Origin: TMP-24 sp041397305
GTDB lineage: Bacteria > Pseudomonadota > Alphaproteobacteria > Rhodobacterales > Rhodobacteraceae
Direction of reading: 5' to 3'
Assembly (NCBI GenBank): GCA_041397305.1
Contig: JAWKWX010000002.1
Location: forward strand, 248,001 to 312,000
Length of the DNA stretch: 64,000 bases
Part shown: in pieces, positions 54,567 to 62,505 of the stretch
How the letters are laid out: each line of letters starts with the position of its first letter
Position numbering within the stretch: the first letter of the stretch is position 1
The notes under the pieces: model-generated
What the model was told of the DNA's origin: nothing
Seen by the model: the letters and a program-made list of their open reading frames with translations, nothing else
Database searches by the model: none
Made by a program: the position numbers and the translations under genes

Positions 54567-54656
54567 TGTTGGTCCCATGGTTCGATGGTGCGATTCCTTC
54601 GCTGGAATGGACGGCAGCACGATGGGACGAGGTCGCCACGGGAGCGCCACGACCAC
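54567..54656 (+). mobile_element. Truncated IS481-type element (first 90 bp)
   Basis: Starting TGTTGGTCCCATGG, these 90 bases align with the first 92 of the complete IS at 41654 (with the start codons of the transposase, MDGSTMGRGRHGSATTT). Similarity ends at CGCCACGACCAC, where copy B of the segmental duplication takes over within a few shared bases. The remainder of the element is missing. In the 382-base gap between the acyltransferase and the small basic protein, bases 54469-54566 hold nothing recognisable. Confidence 0.82.
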
Positions 54657-55196
54657 ACCCGCCTTGCCCCCCGGCCCGCACAGGCCTAGACTCCGCCGCA
54701 CAGGCCGAAAGGCCCGGGCCATCGCCCCGCCCCCCGCCTGCTGCCCATCGGGATCACCGCCCGGGCCCTCTGGCCCGGCCCTCTGACACCCCCCTGAGCA
54801 TCGATCCGGTCGGCATCCGCCGGGCGGACCTCTTCGCGAAAGGGAAGACCATGTCCAAGGACAAGAACCGCGGCAACCGCGAGGCCAAGAAACCGAAGAA
54901 GGACAAGCCCAAGGTGTCGGCCACCGCCAACACCGGCACAGACAAGGCCGATACGGTCATCGGCGGCAAGAAGATCAAGTAGAGCCCTCCCGGCGTCCCC
55001 GCGACAGACGCCGGACCGGGGAAGGCAGGCGCTTGGGGCGGGGTGGCGCGGATGGCCCGCCCCTGTCGGGACGGATGCCATACGCTGTCGGGACGGATGC
55101 GGGACGCGGAATTCGGCCCATCGGCCGCCCCCGGCCCGCCCTCAGCCGTCGGCATGGAAGAAGTCATGGACGGTCTGCGCCATCGTCTCCGATATG
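54653..55196 (+). repeat. Segmental duplication, copy B (the parental uvrC locus)
   Basis: These 544 bases are nearly identical to 41100-41653. Here the uvrC part is continuous with the complete gene, so this is the original location and 41100 the derived copy. The left edge is fused to the truncated IS within CCAC. Confidence 0.92.
54851..54982 (+). CDS. Small lysine-rich conserved protein, copy B
   Basis: A 43-residue basic protein identical to that of copy A; one third-position change (ACG to ACA) separates the genes. It is convergent with uvrC, 159 bases from its stop. A GGGAAGA ribosome site precedes the ATG. Function unknown; conservation of the protein while the flanks drift suggests it is expressed. 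Confidence 0.75.
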   Translation: MSKDKNRGNREAKKPKKDKPKVSATANTGTDKADTVIGGKKIK

Positions 55197-57004
55197 CCCT
55201 CGACCGCCTTCAGGTCTTGGAGCCCCGCCCGGCTGACCGCCTTGGCCGAGCCGAAATGGGCAAGCAGCGCGCGCTTGCGCGTGGCGCCGATGCCGGGGAT
55301 TTCGTCCAGCGGCGTGGCGCCGACCGCCTTGGCGCGTTTCGCCCGGTGGGCGCCGATCGCCCAGCGGTGCGCCTCGTCCCTGAGCCGTTGAATGAAATAG
55401 AGAACCGGCGAATTGCGCGGCAGGGCGAAGGGCCGTTCGCCCGGCCGGTGGAACTCCTCCTTCCCAAGATCGCGGTCGATGCCCTTGGCCACGCCGATGA
55501 AGGGCACATCCTCGACGCCCAGATCCGCCAGTATCCCCGCCACCGCCGAGACCTGCCCGGCGCCGCCGTCGATCAGCAACAGATCCGGCCAGGCGTCCGA
55601 CTGCCGGTCGGGGTCTTCCTTCAGCAGCCGCCCGAACCGCCGCGTCAGCACCTCGCGCATCATGCCGAAATCGTCGCTGTTCGCCCCCGCTTCTGACCGA
55701 ATATTGAACTTGCGGTACTGGCTTTTGACAAATCCCTCCGGCCCCGCCACCACCATGCCGCCCACGGCATTGGTGCCCTGGATATGGGAATTGTCATAGA
55801 TCTCAATCCGTTGCGGTGGCCCCTCCAGATCGAAGGCTTCGGCCAGCGCCTCCAGCAGTTTCGATTGCGCCGCCGTCTCGCTCATCTTGCGGCCAAGGCT
55901 TTCACGGGCGTTGCGGGCAGCGTTTTCCACGAGCTCCGCCTTCTCGCCCCGCTGCGGCACCGCGATCTCGACCTTCCGCCCTGCCCGGTCGGACAGCAGC
56001 TGGGTCATCAGGTCCGCATCCTCGATCGGATGCGACAGAAGGATCAGGCGCGGCGGTTCCTTGTTGTCGTAGAACTGGCCGAGGAAGGCCTCCAGCACCT
56101 CGGCCTCGTCCGCCCCGGCGCCGGTCCTGGGATAGAAGTCGCGGTTGCCCCAGCTCTGGTTGGCGCGGATGAAGAAGACCTGCACGCAGGCCTGCCCCCC
56201 GTCCAAATGAAGCGCGATCACATCGGCCTCGGTCACGCCGCGCGGGTTGATGCCCTGCGTCTGCTGGACCTGCGTCAGCGCCCTGATCCGGTCGCGCAAT
56301 GCCGCGGCGCGTTCATATTCCATGGCCTCGGCCGCCGCCGCCATGTCGGCCGCCAGCTTTTCCTGCACCGCCGTGGTGCGGCCCTGCAAAAAGCGCTCCG
56401 CATCGCCCACAAGCGCGCCATATTCGGCCTGAGAGATCAGCCCGGTGCAGGGCGCCGAACAGCGCTTGATCTGGTAGAGCAGGCACGGCCGCGTGCGCGA
56501 GGCGAACATCGCGTCCGAGCAGTTGCGCAGCAGGAACACTTTCTGCAACTGGTTCAGCGTCCGGTTCACCGCGCCCGCGCTGGCGAAGGGGCCGTAATAA
56601 TCCCCCTTCTCGGTCTTCGCACCCCGGTGCTTCTTGATTTGCGGAAAGGCGCTTTCGCGGCTGACGAGGATGTTCGGGAAGGACTTGTCGTCGCGCAGGA
56701 GGACGTTGAAATGCGGCTTCAACTGCTTGATGAGGTTCTGTTCAAGCAGCAGCGCCTCGGTTTCGGTGCGCGTCGTGAGGAACATCATCGAGGCGGTCTG
56801 CTCGATCATCCGCGCGATCCGCGCGCTGTGACCGCCCGGCCGCGCGTAGTTCGACACCCGCGCCTTCAGGTTCCGCGCCTTGCCAACATAGAGCACGCGC
56901 GCCTCGGCATCGAGCATGCGGTAGACGCCCGGCTGGCTCGACAGGAGCCGCAGGTAGGACTGGATGACCGCATGTCCGGTCAGGGGCTTGTCGCTCTTCG
57001 TCAT
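55142..57004 (-). CDS. uvrC: Excinuclease ABC subunit C
   Basis: A 620-residue nuclease that makes both incisions in nucleotide excision repair. The N-terminal GIY-YIG domain appears as SSQPGVYRMLDAEARVLYVGKARNLKARVSNYA (about 21-57). The Cys-rich middle (CLLYQIKRCSAPCTGLIS), the UVR helix pair (AAAAEAMEYERAAALRDRIRAL), the RNase H-like C-terminal endonuclease (IEIYDNSHIQGTNAVGGMVV...DLLLIDGGAGQV) and a terminal helix-hairpin-helix domain (IPGIGATRKRALLAHFGSAKAV...VEGISETMAQTVHDFF) follow. ATG 57004 is preferred over the in-frame ATG 57073 because GGAAG precedes it and family length is met. Its last 55 bases are duplicated at 41599-41653. Confidence 0.95.
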   Translation of the reverse strand: MTKSDKPLTGHAVIQSYLRLLSSQPGVYRMLDAEARVLYVGKARNLKARVSNYARPGGHSARIARMIEQTASMMFLTTRTETEALLLEQNLIKQLKPHFNVLLRDDKSFPNILVSRESAFPQIKKHRGAKTEKGDYYGPFASAGAVNRTLNQLQKVFLLRNCSDAMFASRTRPCLLYQIKRCSAPCTGLISQAEYGALVGDAERFLQGRTTAVQEKLAADMAAAAEAMEYERAAALRDRIRALTQVQQTQGINPRGVTEADVIALHLDGGQACVQVFFIRANQSWGNRDFYPRTGAGADEAEVLEAFLGQFYDNKEPPRLILLSHPIEDADLMTQLLSDRAGRKVEIAVPQRGEKAELVENAARNARESLGRKMSETAAQSKLLEALAEAFDLEGPPQRIEIYDNSHIQGTNAVGGMVVAGPEGFVKSQYRKFNIRSEAGANSDDFGMMREVLTRRFGRLLKEDPDRQSDAWPDLLLIDGGAGQVSAVAGILADLGVEDVPFIGVAKGIDRDLGKEEFHRPGERPFALPRNSPVLYFIQRLRDEAHRWAIGAHRAKRAKAVGATPLDEIPGIGATRKRALLAHFGSAKAVSRAGLQDLKAVEGISETMAQTVHDFFHADG

Positions 57005-57346
57005 GGTCTTCCGGCAGGCAGCTGAAAGCGGGCGGCGATTCTTCTCAAGCGCTGCAATCTTATTCGCAGGCATGCAAGTGAAAACCTGTCCACGGATTTT
57101 GTGGATAAGTCTGGTGACAAGAATTGGCGCGGGCGAAATTTTCGTTGAATCGGGGCGGGTTCCTCAGTTTGCCCAAAAATTAGGCAGTTTCTCAAGGCTT
57201 TGATTCTAAAAGATATTTTTTGTTATCTCATGTAAGGCTCTGAAAATATTGGCAGATTTGTAACGCCTTTGTGACCGGTCGGCCGAAAGTGGAAAAGTTA
57301 ACGCAACCTGCCGCAGAGAAAGGTCGAAAACCGGCCCTGCAGCGGC
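57005..57346. other. AT-rich spacer upstream of uvrC with one DnaA box
   Basis: About 200 bases (57090-57290) are much richer in A+T than the rest of the window, with runs such as AAAAGATATTTTTTGTTATC. TGTGGATAA (57100-57108) is a perfect reverse complement of the DnaA box TTATCCACA. No second consensus box was found. The stretch most likely carries the uvrC promoter; no gene is seen. Confidence 0.5.
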
Positions 57347-58132
57347 TCAGTCGGGCGCAGAATGACCAACGATATCCGGGGTTTTCCAGGCGAGATGCTG
57401 GCCGCCATCCACGCACAGAAGCTGGCCGGTAACGGCGGGTGCATCGAGGAAATAGCCTAGTGCCGCGACGATGTCGGCGGCGTTGGCACCACGCTCGAGC
57501 GGTGAGGCCGCCCGCTGCAGATCGAACTGCGCCTCACTTTGATGGTCGCCTCTGAGCGTCGATCCGGGGCCGATGGCATTGACCCGGATGCCAGGCGCAA
57601 GCGCCCGCGCCGCGGTCTGGGTGAAGGCCCAGAGACCCATCTTGGCGATCGTGTAGCTCATGAACTCGGGCGTCAGCTTCCGCACCCGCTGGTCAAGCAT
57701 GTTGACAACCAGCCCCTGTGCAAGCGCGCCGTCCGCGCCCCGCTCTGCCTTGGGGCACTGCGCCGCGAAACCCTGGGTCAGCACGAAGGGCGCCCGCAGG
57801 TTGCTGCCGATGTTGCGATCCCAGCTGTGCCGGGTGGCGCTTCGGATATTGTCATAATCGAAGGTCGAGGCATTGTTCACCAGAACGGTGAGCGGGCCAC
57901 CGAGATCCGCCGCCGCGCGTCCGACAAGCGCTTCGGTCTGATCTTCCGCCAGGAGGTCGGCCTTGAGGGTCACGGCGCGGACGCCAAAGGCGCGCACCTC
58001 CTCGGCCGCGGCCGCGGCCTCCTCGGCAGACGTCGCATAATGGATCGCCACGTCATATCCGCGCCGCGCGAGATAAAGCGCCATCTCGCGGCCAAGCCGC
58101 CGGGCCGCCCCGGTGACAAGCGCGCGCCTCAT
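57347..58132 (-). CDS. Short-chain dehydrogenase/reductase, FolM-like
   Basis: A 261-residue SDR with the NAD(P) motif TGAARRLGREMALYLARRG (about 8-26), the VNNASTFDYDN block (about 91-101) and the catalytic Y-T-I-A-K (near 158-162). The Arg-Arg following the glycine motif and the NNAS[T/S]F block resemble dihydromonapterin/pteridine reductases (FolM), suggesting NADPH and a pterin substrate. ATG 58132 overlaps the stop of the small Cys-rich peptide gene by four bases. The SDR-uvrC arrangement is common in Rhodobacterales. The reductase class is sure, the substrate inferred. Confidence 0.82.
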   Translation of the reverse strand: MRRALVTGAARRLGREMALYLARRGYDVAIHYATSAEEAAAAAEEVRAFGVRAVTLKADLLAEDQTEALVGRAAADLGGPLTVLVNNASTFDYDNIRSATRHSWDRNIGSNLRAPFVLTQGFAAQCPKAERGADGALAQGLVVNMLDQRVRKLTPEFMSYTIAKMGLWAFTQTAARALAPGIRVNAIGPGSTLRGDHQSEAQFDLQRAASPLERGANAADIVAALGYFLDAPAVTGQLLCVDGGQHLAWKTPDIVGHSAPD

Positions 58133-58275
58133 GCCTTCGCCTTCGGGCAGCCGCAGGGATGTGGCTTGCCGCAATGGGCGCAATAGCGCCCGATCCGCCG
58201 CTGCGTCGCGAACCGACCCCAGAGTGCCAGGACCGCCATGCCGATCAGGAAAAGGACGACAACCTTGGCCAGCAT
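58129..58275 (-). CDS. 48-residue single-helix membrane peptide with a Cys/His motif
   Basis: A short frame between the S49 peptidase and SDR genes: one base after the peptidase stop and overlapping the SDR start by four bases (ATGA). The product has one N-terminal membrane helix (MLAKVVVLFLIGMAVLALWG), an Arg-rich stop-transfer segment (RFATQRRIGR) and a cytosolic C-x2-C-G-K-P-H-P-C-G-C-P motif (residues 32-44) that could hold one zinc ion. Tight coupling on both sides and the ordered motif argue for a real gene. Function unknown. Confidence 0.75.
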   Translation of the reverse strand: MLAKVVVLFLIGMAVLALWGRFATQRRIGRYCAHCGKPHPCGCPKAKA

Positions 58276-58276
58276 G

Positions 58277-59080
58277 TCAGAGCCCGTAGCGCGCCCAGAG
58301 GGCGCGCTCCTCGATCTCGTCGGCCACCCCGCCCAGCAGACGGCCGGAAAAGCGCTGCAGGAACGGCTTCTTCATGCCATGCGGCACGAGCCTTACCTTG
58401 TCGCCGTAAAGCGCCTTCAGCTTCGGCACCAGATGACCGATCCCGTCAGCCAGCCCGACCTCCAGCGCCTGCGCACCCACCCAGATGTCGCCGGTGAACA
58501 GATCGCTGTCAGCTGCCAGCCGCGTCCCCCGCCGCGCGCGCACATGGTCCTTGAACCCTTCATGGATCGGTTCCAGGACGCGGCGCAGCCTTTCGACATC
58601 TTCCGGCTTCTCGGGGCGGAACGGGTCAAGAAAGCTCTTTGACGCCCCGGCGGTATGGACGCGCCGCTCGATCCCGTGACGGCCGAGGAATTCCGGGAAG
58701 CCGAAACTGGCCGAGATCACGCCGATCGAGCCAACGACCGATGACGGATCGACCCAGATATCATCGGCCGCACAGGCCAGCCAATAGCCGCCCGAGGCCG
58801 CCACATCCTCGACGAAGGCATGGACGGGGATCTTCTTTTCCTCCGCCAGGCGGCGGATGCGCGCGGCGATCAGCGAGGATTGCACGGGCGAGCCGCCCGG
58901 CGAATTGATCACAAGCGCCACCGCACGGGGCTTGCCCTTGCGGAACGCCTTTTCGATGACCGGTGCAAGGGCTGCATCATTCAGCCCGCCGCCGGTGCGG
59001 CCGCCGGCCGAAATGGCGCCCTGCAGGCGGATGACCGAGACGGTCGGCGGGGATTTCACGAAGGGGATGAAACGGCGCAT
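58277..59080 (-). CDS. S49 family serine peptidase (SppA/SohB-like)
   Basis: A 267-residue single-domain S49 peptidase of the SohB/short SppA type. The oxyanion region ALVINSPGGSPVQSS (about 55-69), ASGGYWLACAADDIWVDPSSVVGSIGVISASFGF (about 95-128, catalytic Ser in the ASGGY/VGSIG region) and the Lys-containing GASKSFLDPFRP segment are present. No clear signal peptide; the N-terminus (MRRFIPFVKSPP) is only weakly hydrophobic. ATG 59080 is taken because the long upstream frame runs antisense over the LysR gene. It is followed after one base by the 48-residue peptide gene. Confidence 0.88.
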   Translation of the reverse strand: MRRFIPFVKSPPTVSVIRLQGAISAGGRTGGGLNDAALAPVIEKAFRKGKPRAVALVINSPGGSPVQSSLIAARIRRLAEEKKIPVHAFVEDVAASGGYWLACAADDIWVDPSSVVGSIGVISASFGFPEFLGRHGIERRVHTAGASKSFLDPFRPEKPEDVERLRRVLEPIHEGFKDHVRARRGTRLAADSDLFTGDIWVGAQALEVGLADGIGHLVPKLKALYGDKVRLVPHGMKKPFLQRFSGRLLGGVADEIEERALWARYGL

Positions 59081-59178
59081 GGGCGAGATGTAGGCCGGAT
59101 GCGGCGCCGGGGCAAGGATGCGAGGGGCGCCGTCCCTTGCACTTTCCGCCATCCTTAGCCCAAGAGGGAATTCAGCCG

Positions 59179-59207
59179 TTTCATCTTGGCGGAAATACCT
59201 TCGGGGG
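59179..59207 (-). repeat. Second copy of the interspersed 29-base unit
   Basis: On the minus strand these bases read CCCCCGAAGGTATTTCCG then CCAAGATGAAA, matching 25 of 29 positions of the unit at 32403-32431. It stands 93 bases before the LysR start, in the divergent spacer. Confidence 0.65.
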
Positions 59208-59299
59208 TCGTTCATTGGTGCGCCATTGCTCCGGGAACCAATGGACGACGGGGCAGACAGCCCCTGTTCCGACGCGGCCACCTCGCGTAGGGTCCCGGA

Positions 59300-60184
59300 A
59301 TGATCGACAAGCTGGAAATGTTCATCGCGCTTGCCAACGAACGCCACTTCGGCCGGGCGGCAGAAGCCGTCGGCGTGACGCAGCCCTCGCTCTCTTCGGC
59401 GATCAAGCAGCTGGAGGACATGCTCGGCGTGCAACTCGTCTTTCGCGGCGCGCGGTTTCAGGGGCTGACACCCGAGGGCCAGCGGGTGCTCGACTGGGCG
59501 CTTCGGATCGTCGGCGACGCGCGGACGATGCGCGAGGAAATGCGGGCGCTCAGGTCGGGTGTCTCGGGCAACCTGCGTCTGGGGGTCATCCCCACGGCAC
59601 TGCCGATGGTCGGGCGGCTGACGGTGCCCTATCTGGCGCGCAACCCGAATGTGCGGGTCACGATCCTCTCGCGCACCTCTTACGAGATCCTCGAAGAGAT
59701 CGAGCGGCTGGAGCTGGATGCGGGCATCACCTATCTGGAGAACGAGCCACTGGGCCGGATGACGACGCAGCCCCTGTATGAGGAAACCTACCGGCTTCTG
59801 GTCGCCTCCGCCTCGCCGCTCGCCGAACGCTCGTCGGTGAGCTGGAAGGAGGCGGCGGCGCAGCCCATGTGTTTTCTGACCTCGGACATGCAGAACCGCC
59901 GGATCATCAACCGGCATCTGGCTGAAGCGGGCGCATCGGTTGAACCGAATGTCGAATCGAACTCCTCGATCGCGCTCGTCGCCCATGTCGCGACCGGCCG
60001 GTGGGCCTCGATCGTGACGCAGACCATCGCCGAGATGTTCGGCAAGGGCTCCGGCCTTGTCGCCGTGCCGATCCACGACGGCGATGCCCACCACCTTGTC
60101 GGCCTGATCGCGGCCTGGCGCGAGCCGCATACGCCGGTCATTGCGTCGCTTCTGGACGAGGCGCGGCGGATAGCGGTCGTCTGA
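59300..60184 (+). CDS. fdsR: LysR family regulator of the formate dehydrogenase operon
   Basis: A 294-residue LysR-type regulator: the helix-turn-helix is at the start (LEMFIALANERHFGRAAEAVGVTQPSLSSAIKQLEDMLGVQLVFRG, about 5-50) and the effector domain starts near 90 (LRLGVIPTALP). It lies in the same direction 106 bases upstream of fdsG, the position of the FdsR regulator in other fds loci. The spacer contains repeated TATCAAT/ATTGATA sequences fitting LysR sites. It likely responds to formate; the effector is inferred. Confidence 0.85.
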   Translation: MIDKLEMFIALANERHFGRAAEAVGVTQPSLSSAIKQLEDMLGVQLVFRGARFQGLTPEGQRVLDWALRIVGDARTMREEMRALRSGVSGNLRLGVIPTALPMVGRLTVPYLARNPNVRVTILSRTSYEILEEIERLELDAGITYLENEPLGRMTTQPLYEETYRLLVASASPLAERSSVSWKEAAAQPMCFLTSDMQNRRIINRHLAEAGASVEPNVESNSSIALVAHVATGRWASIVTQTIAEMFGKGSGLVAVPIHDGDAHHLVGLIAAWREPHTPVIASLLDEARRIAVV

Positions 60185-60186
60185 CG

Positions 60187-60246
60187 CTATCAATAGGCAC
60201 AAGCTATCAATCAACGGCATATATATATTGATACGTCAATCATTGA
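60187..60246 (+). promoter_or_regulatory. fds operon control region with repeated TATCAAT motifs
   Basis: CTATCAAT occurs twice (60187-60194 and 60204-60211), its complement ATTGATA once (60227-60233), and TCAATCATTGA (60236-60246) is a perfect palindrome. The AT-rich stretch ATATATATATTGATA between them could contain the promoter. Inverted TATCAAT...ATTGATA pairs have the T-N11-A character of LysR targets, so FdsR binding is the likely function. Confidence 0.6.
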
Positions 60247-60290
60247 GCGGTATTTTCGAAGCCTGACCGAGAGCCAGCCCCGGAGAACCC

Positions 60291-60758
60291 ATGCCAGTCA
60301 CCCCGTCAGAGGAGCGCGTGCGCGAGATCATCGCGGACCATTCGGCACTTGAAGGGCCGCTGTTGCCGATCTTCCATGCGCTGATGGCCGAATATGGCCA
60401 TGTGCCGCAGCTGGCGATCCCGGTGATTGCCGAGGTGCTGAACATCGGCCGGGCAGAAGTGCATGGCACCATGTCCTTCTACCATGATTTCCGCGAAGAA
60501 CCGGCCGGCCGCCATGTCGTGAAACTTTGCCGGGCCGAGGCCTGCCAGGCCGCCGGCTCCGAGCGGGTGGCGGATCATGCGCGCGAGAAGCTGGGCGTCG
60601 ACTGGCACGAAACCACGAGGGACGGCGCGGTGACGCTGGAACCGGTCTTCTGCCTGGGGCTTTGCGCCTGCGGACCGGCGGCGATGGTCGACGGCAAGGT
60701 CGTGGGCCTCGTGACGAAGAAACGCTTCGACAAGATCATTGCGGAGATCGACGCATGA
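60291..60758 (+). CDS. fdsG: NAD-dependent formate dehydrogenase, gamma subunit (NuoE-like)
   Basis: A 155-residue [2Fe-2S] subunit of the soluble molybdenum formate dehydrogenase. The thioredoxin-like ferredoxin cysteines are seen as LCRAEACQ (C-x4-C) and CLGLCACGPA. The N-terminal helical part (EERVREIIADHSALEGPLLPIFHALMAEYGHVPQ) is typical of the NuoE family. It passes electrons between FdsA and the NAD site on FdsB. It leads the operon and overlaps fdsB by four bases. Confidence 0.93.
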   Translation: MPVTPSEERVREIIADHSALEGPLLPIFHALMAEYGHVPQLAIPVIAEVLNIGRAEVHGTMSFYHDFREEPAGRHVVKLCRAEACQAAGSERVADHAREKLGVDWHETTRDGAVTLEPVFCLGLCACGPAAMVDGKVVGLVTKKRFDKIIAEIDA

Positions 60759-62290
60759 GCCTCAGGGTCTACATTTCCCGCGATGCGGCCGCCAAGGCCT
60801 GCGGGGCCGAGGAGCTGGTCGCGGCGGTCCGCGCCGAGGCCGCGAAGCGCGGCCAGGACGTGACCATCGTTCGGAACGGCTCGCGCGGCATGGTCTGGCT
60901 GGAACCGCTCCTGGAAGTCGCCACGCCTTCGGGCCGGACCGGCTTTGGCATGGTCGGCGCCGATGACGTGCCCGCGCTTTTCGACGCAAATTTCGGCGAT
61001 CACCCAAAGGCCGTCGGTCTTGTCGAGGAGATCCCCTTCTTCAAGAACCAGACCCGCCTCACCTTCGCGCGCTGCGGTCGGACCGATCCCCTGTCGATGG
61101 CCGAATATGAAGCGGAGGGCGGCCTCAATGGCCTGCGCAAGGCGCTTCAACTGACCGGCGCCGATATCGTGAGGGAAGTTACCGACAGCGGCTTGCGCGG
61201 GCGCGGTGGCGCGGGTTTCCCGACCGGCATCAAGTGGAAGACCGTCCACGAAGCGCAAGCAGATCAGAAATACATCGTCTGCAATGCCGACGAGGGCGAC
61301 AGCGCCACTTTCGCCGACCGGATGATCATGGAGGGCGACCCGTTCGTCCTGATCGAAGGCATGGCGATTGCCGGTGTCGCGGTGGGCGCCACCAAGGGCT
61401 ATGTCTACATCCGGTCGGAATATCCCGACGCCATCGAAGTGATGGACGAGGCCGTGAGGATCGCCCGGGCGAGCGGCCTGCTCGGCGCCTCGCTCCTCGG
61501 CTCGGGCAAGGCCTTCGACATGGAAATCCGCGTCGGCGCGGGCGCCTATGTCTGCGGCGAGGAAACCTCGCTTCTGAACTCGCTCGAAGGCAAGCGCGGC
61601 ATCGTCCGGGCGAAGCCGCCGCTGCCCGCGCTGCAGGGCTTCATGGGCAAGCCCACGGTTGTCAACAACGTCATCTCTCTGGCCACGGTCCCGGTGATCC
61701 TGGACAGGGGCGCCGCCTTCTACCGTGACTTCGGCCTCGGCCGGTCGCGCGGCACGATCCCCCTGCAGATCGCGGGCAACGTGAAATATGGCGGGCTGTA
61801 CGAGACGGCTTTCGGCCTGACGCTCGGCCAGATCGTGAACGATATCGGCGGCGGCACCTTCTCCGGCCGCCCGGTCAAGGCGGTGCAGGTGGGCGGCCCC
61901 CTGGGCGCCTATTTCCCGCCCGCGCTTTTCGACACGCCGTTCGGCTATGAGGAGTTCGCAGGCAAGGACGGTCTGATCGGCCATGCGGGCCTGACCGTCT
62001 TCGACGACCGGACCGACATGCTGAAGATGGCGCGCTTCGCGATGGAGTTCTGCGCGATTGAGTCCTGCGGCAAGTGCACCCCCTGCCGGATCGGGGCGGT
62101 GCGCGGCGTGGAAACCGTCGACCGGATCGCGGCAGGCGACCCTGCCGCCATGCCGATCCTCAAGGATTTGTGCAATACTATGAAACTGGGGTCACTCTGC
62201 GCCCTTGGGGGCTTCACCCCCTATCCGGTGATGAGCGCCGTGACCCATTTCCCCGATGACTTCGCCCGTTCGAAGGAGGCTGCGGAATGA
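60755..62290 (+). CDS. fdsB: NAD-dependent formate dehydrogenase, beta subunit (NuoF-like)
   Basis: A 511-residue FMN and [4Fe-4S] subunit where NAD is reduced. An N-terminal thioredoxin-like ferredoxin-type domain (about 1-120) is followed by the FMN/NAD block GLRGRGGAGFPTGIKW (about 148-163), the GAGAYVCGEETSLLNSLEG loop, the SLBB region, and the cluster motif ESCGKCTPCRIG...C near the end. ATG 60755 overlaps fdsG. The next gene, a DUF4287 protein, overlaps its stop by four bases. Confidence 0.93.
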   Translation: MSLRVYISRDAAAKACGAEELVAAVRAEAAKRGQDVTIVRNGSRGMVWLEPLLEVATPSGRTGFGMVGADDVPALFDANFGDHPKAVGLVEEIPFFKNQTRLTFARCGRTDPLSMAEYEAEGGLNGLRKALQLTGADIVREVTDSGLRGRGGAGFPTGIKWKTVHEAQADQKYIVCNADEGDSATFADRMIMEGDPFVLIEGMAIAGVAVGATKGYVYIRSEYPDAIEVMDEAVRIARASGLLGASLLGSGKAFDMEIRVGAGAYVCGEETSLLNSLEGKRGIVRAKPPLPALQGFMGKPTVVNNVISLATVPVILDRGAAFYRDFGLGRSRGTIPLQIAGNVKYGGLYETAFGLTLGQIVNDIGGGTFSGRPVKAVQVGGPLGAYFPPALFDTPFGYEEFAGKDGLIGHAGLTVFDDRTDMLKMARFAMEFCAIESCGKCTPCRIGAVRGVETVDRIAAGDPAAMPILKDLCNTMKLGSLCALGGFTPYPVMSAVTHFPDDFARSKEAAE

Positions 62291-62505
62291 CCGAGAAAGT
62301 CAAAGGACCCGCATCCTATTTCCCCTCCATCGAAAAGGCGTACAATCAGCCTATGGACCATTGGTTCGCCCTGATCGCGCCGCTGCTGGACCAGCCGCAC
62401 ATGCAGATCGTCCAATACCTGAAGGACGCGCACAAGATGGGCCATGGACATGCAAATGCCATCGTCGCGCATCAGCTCGCCAAGATGAAAGGTGCGTCAA
62501 AATGA
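62287..62505 (+). CDS. DUF4287 protein inserted in the fds operon
   Basis: A 72-residue protein whose whole length is one DUF4287 domain: KGPASYFPSIEKAYNQPMDHWFALI (about 6-30) and KMGHGHANAIVAHQL (about 50-64). The His-Gly-His segment is conserved in the family. It overlaps fdsB and fdsA by four bases each, so it is translated with the operon. Standard fds operons run fdsG-fdsB-fdsA directly, and the usual small extra subunit is FdsD after fdsC. DUF4287 proteins have no known function; a role in assembly or regulation of this enzyme is conjecture. Confidence 0.85.
   Translation: MTEKVKGPASYFPSIEKAYNQPMDHWFALIAPLLDQPHMQIVQYLKDAHKMGHGHANAIVAHQLAKMKGASK

Noticed and set aside
57005..57346. Chromosome replication origin
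   Set aside because: Only one consensus DnaA box and no dnaA, parAB, hemE or gidA neighbours; uvrC promoter is the simpler reading.
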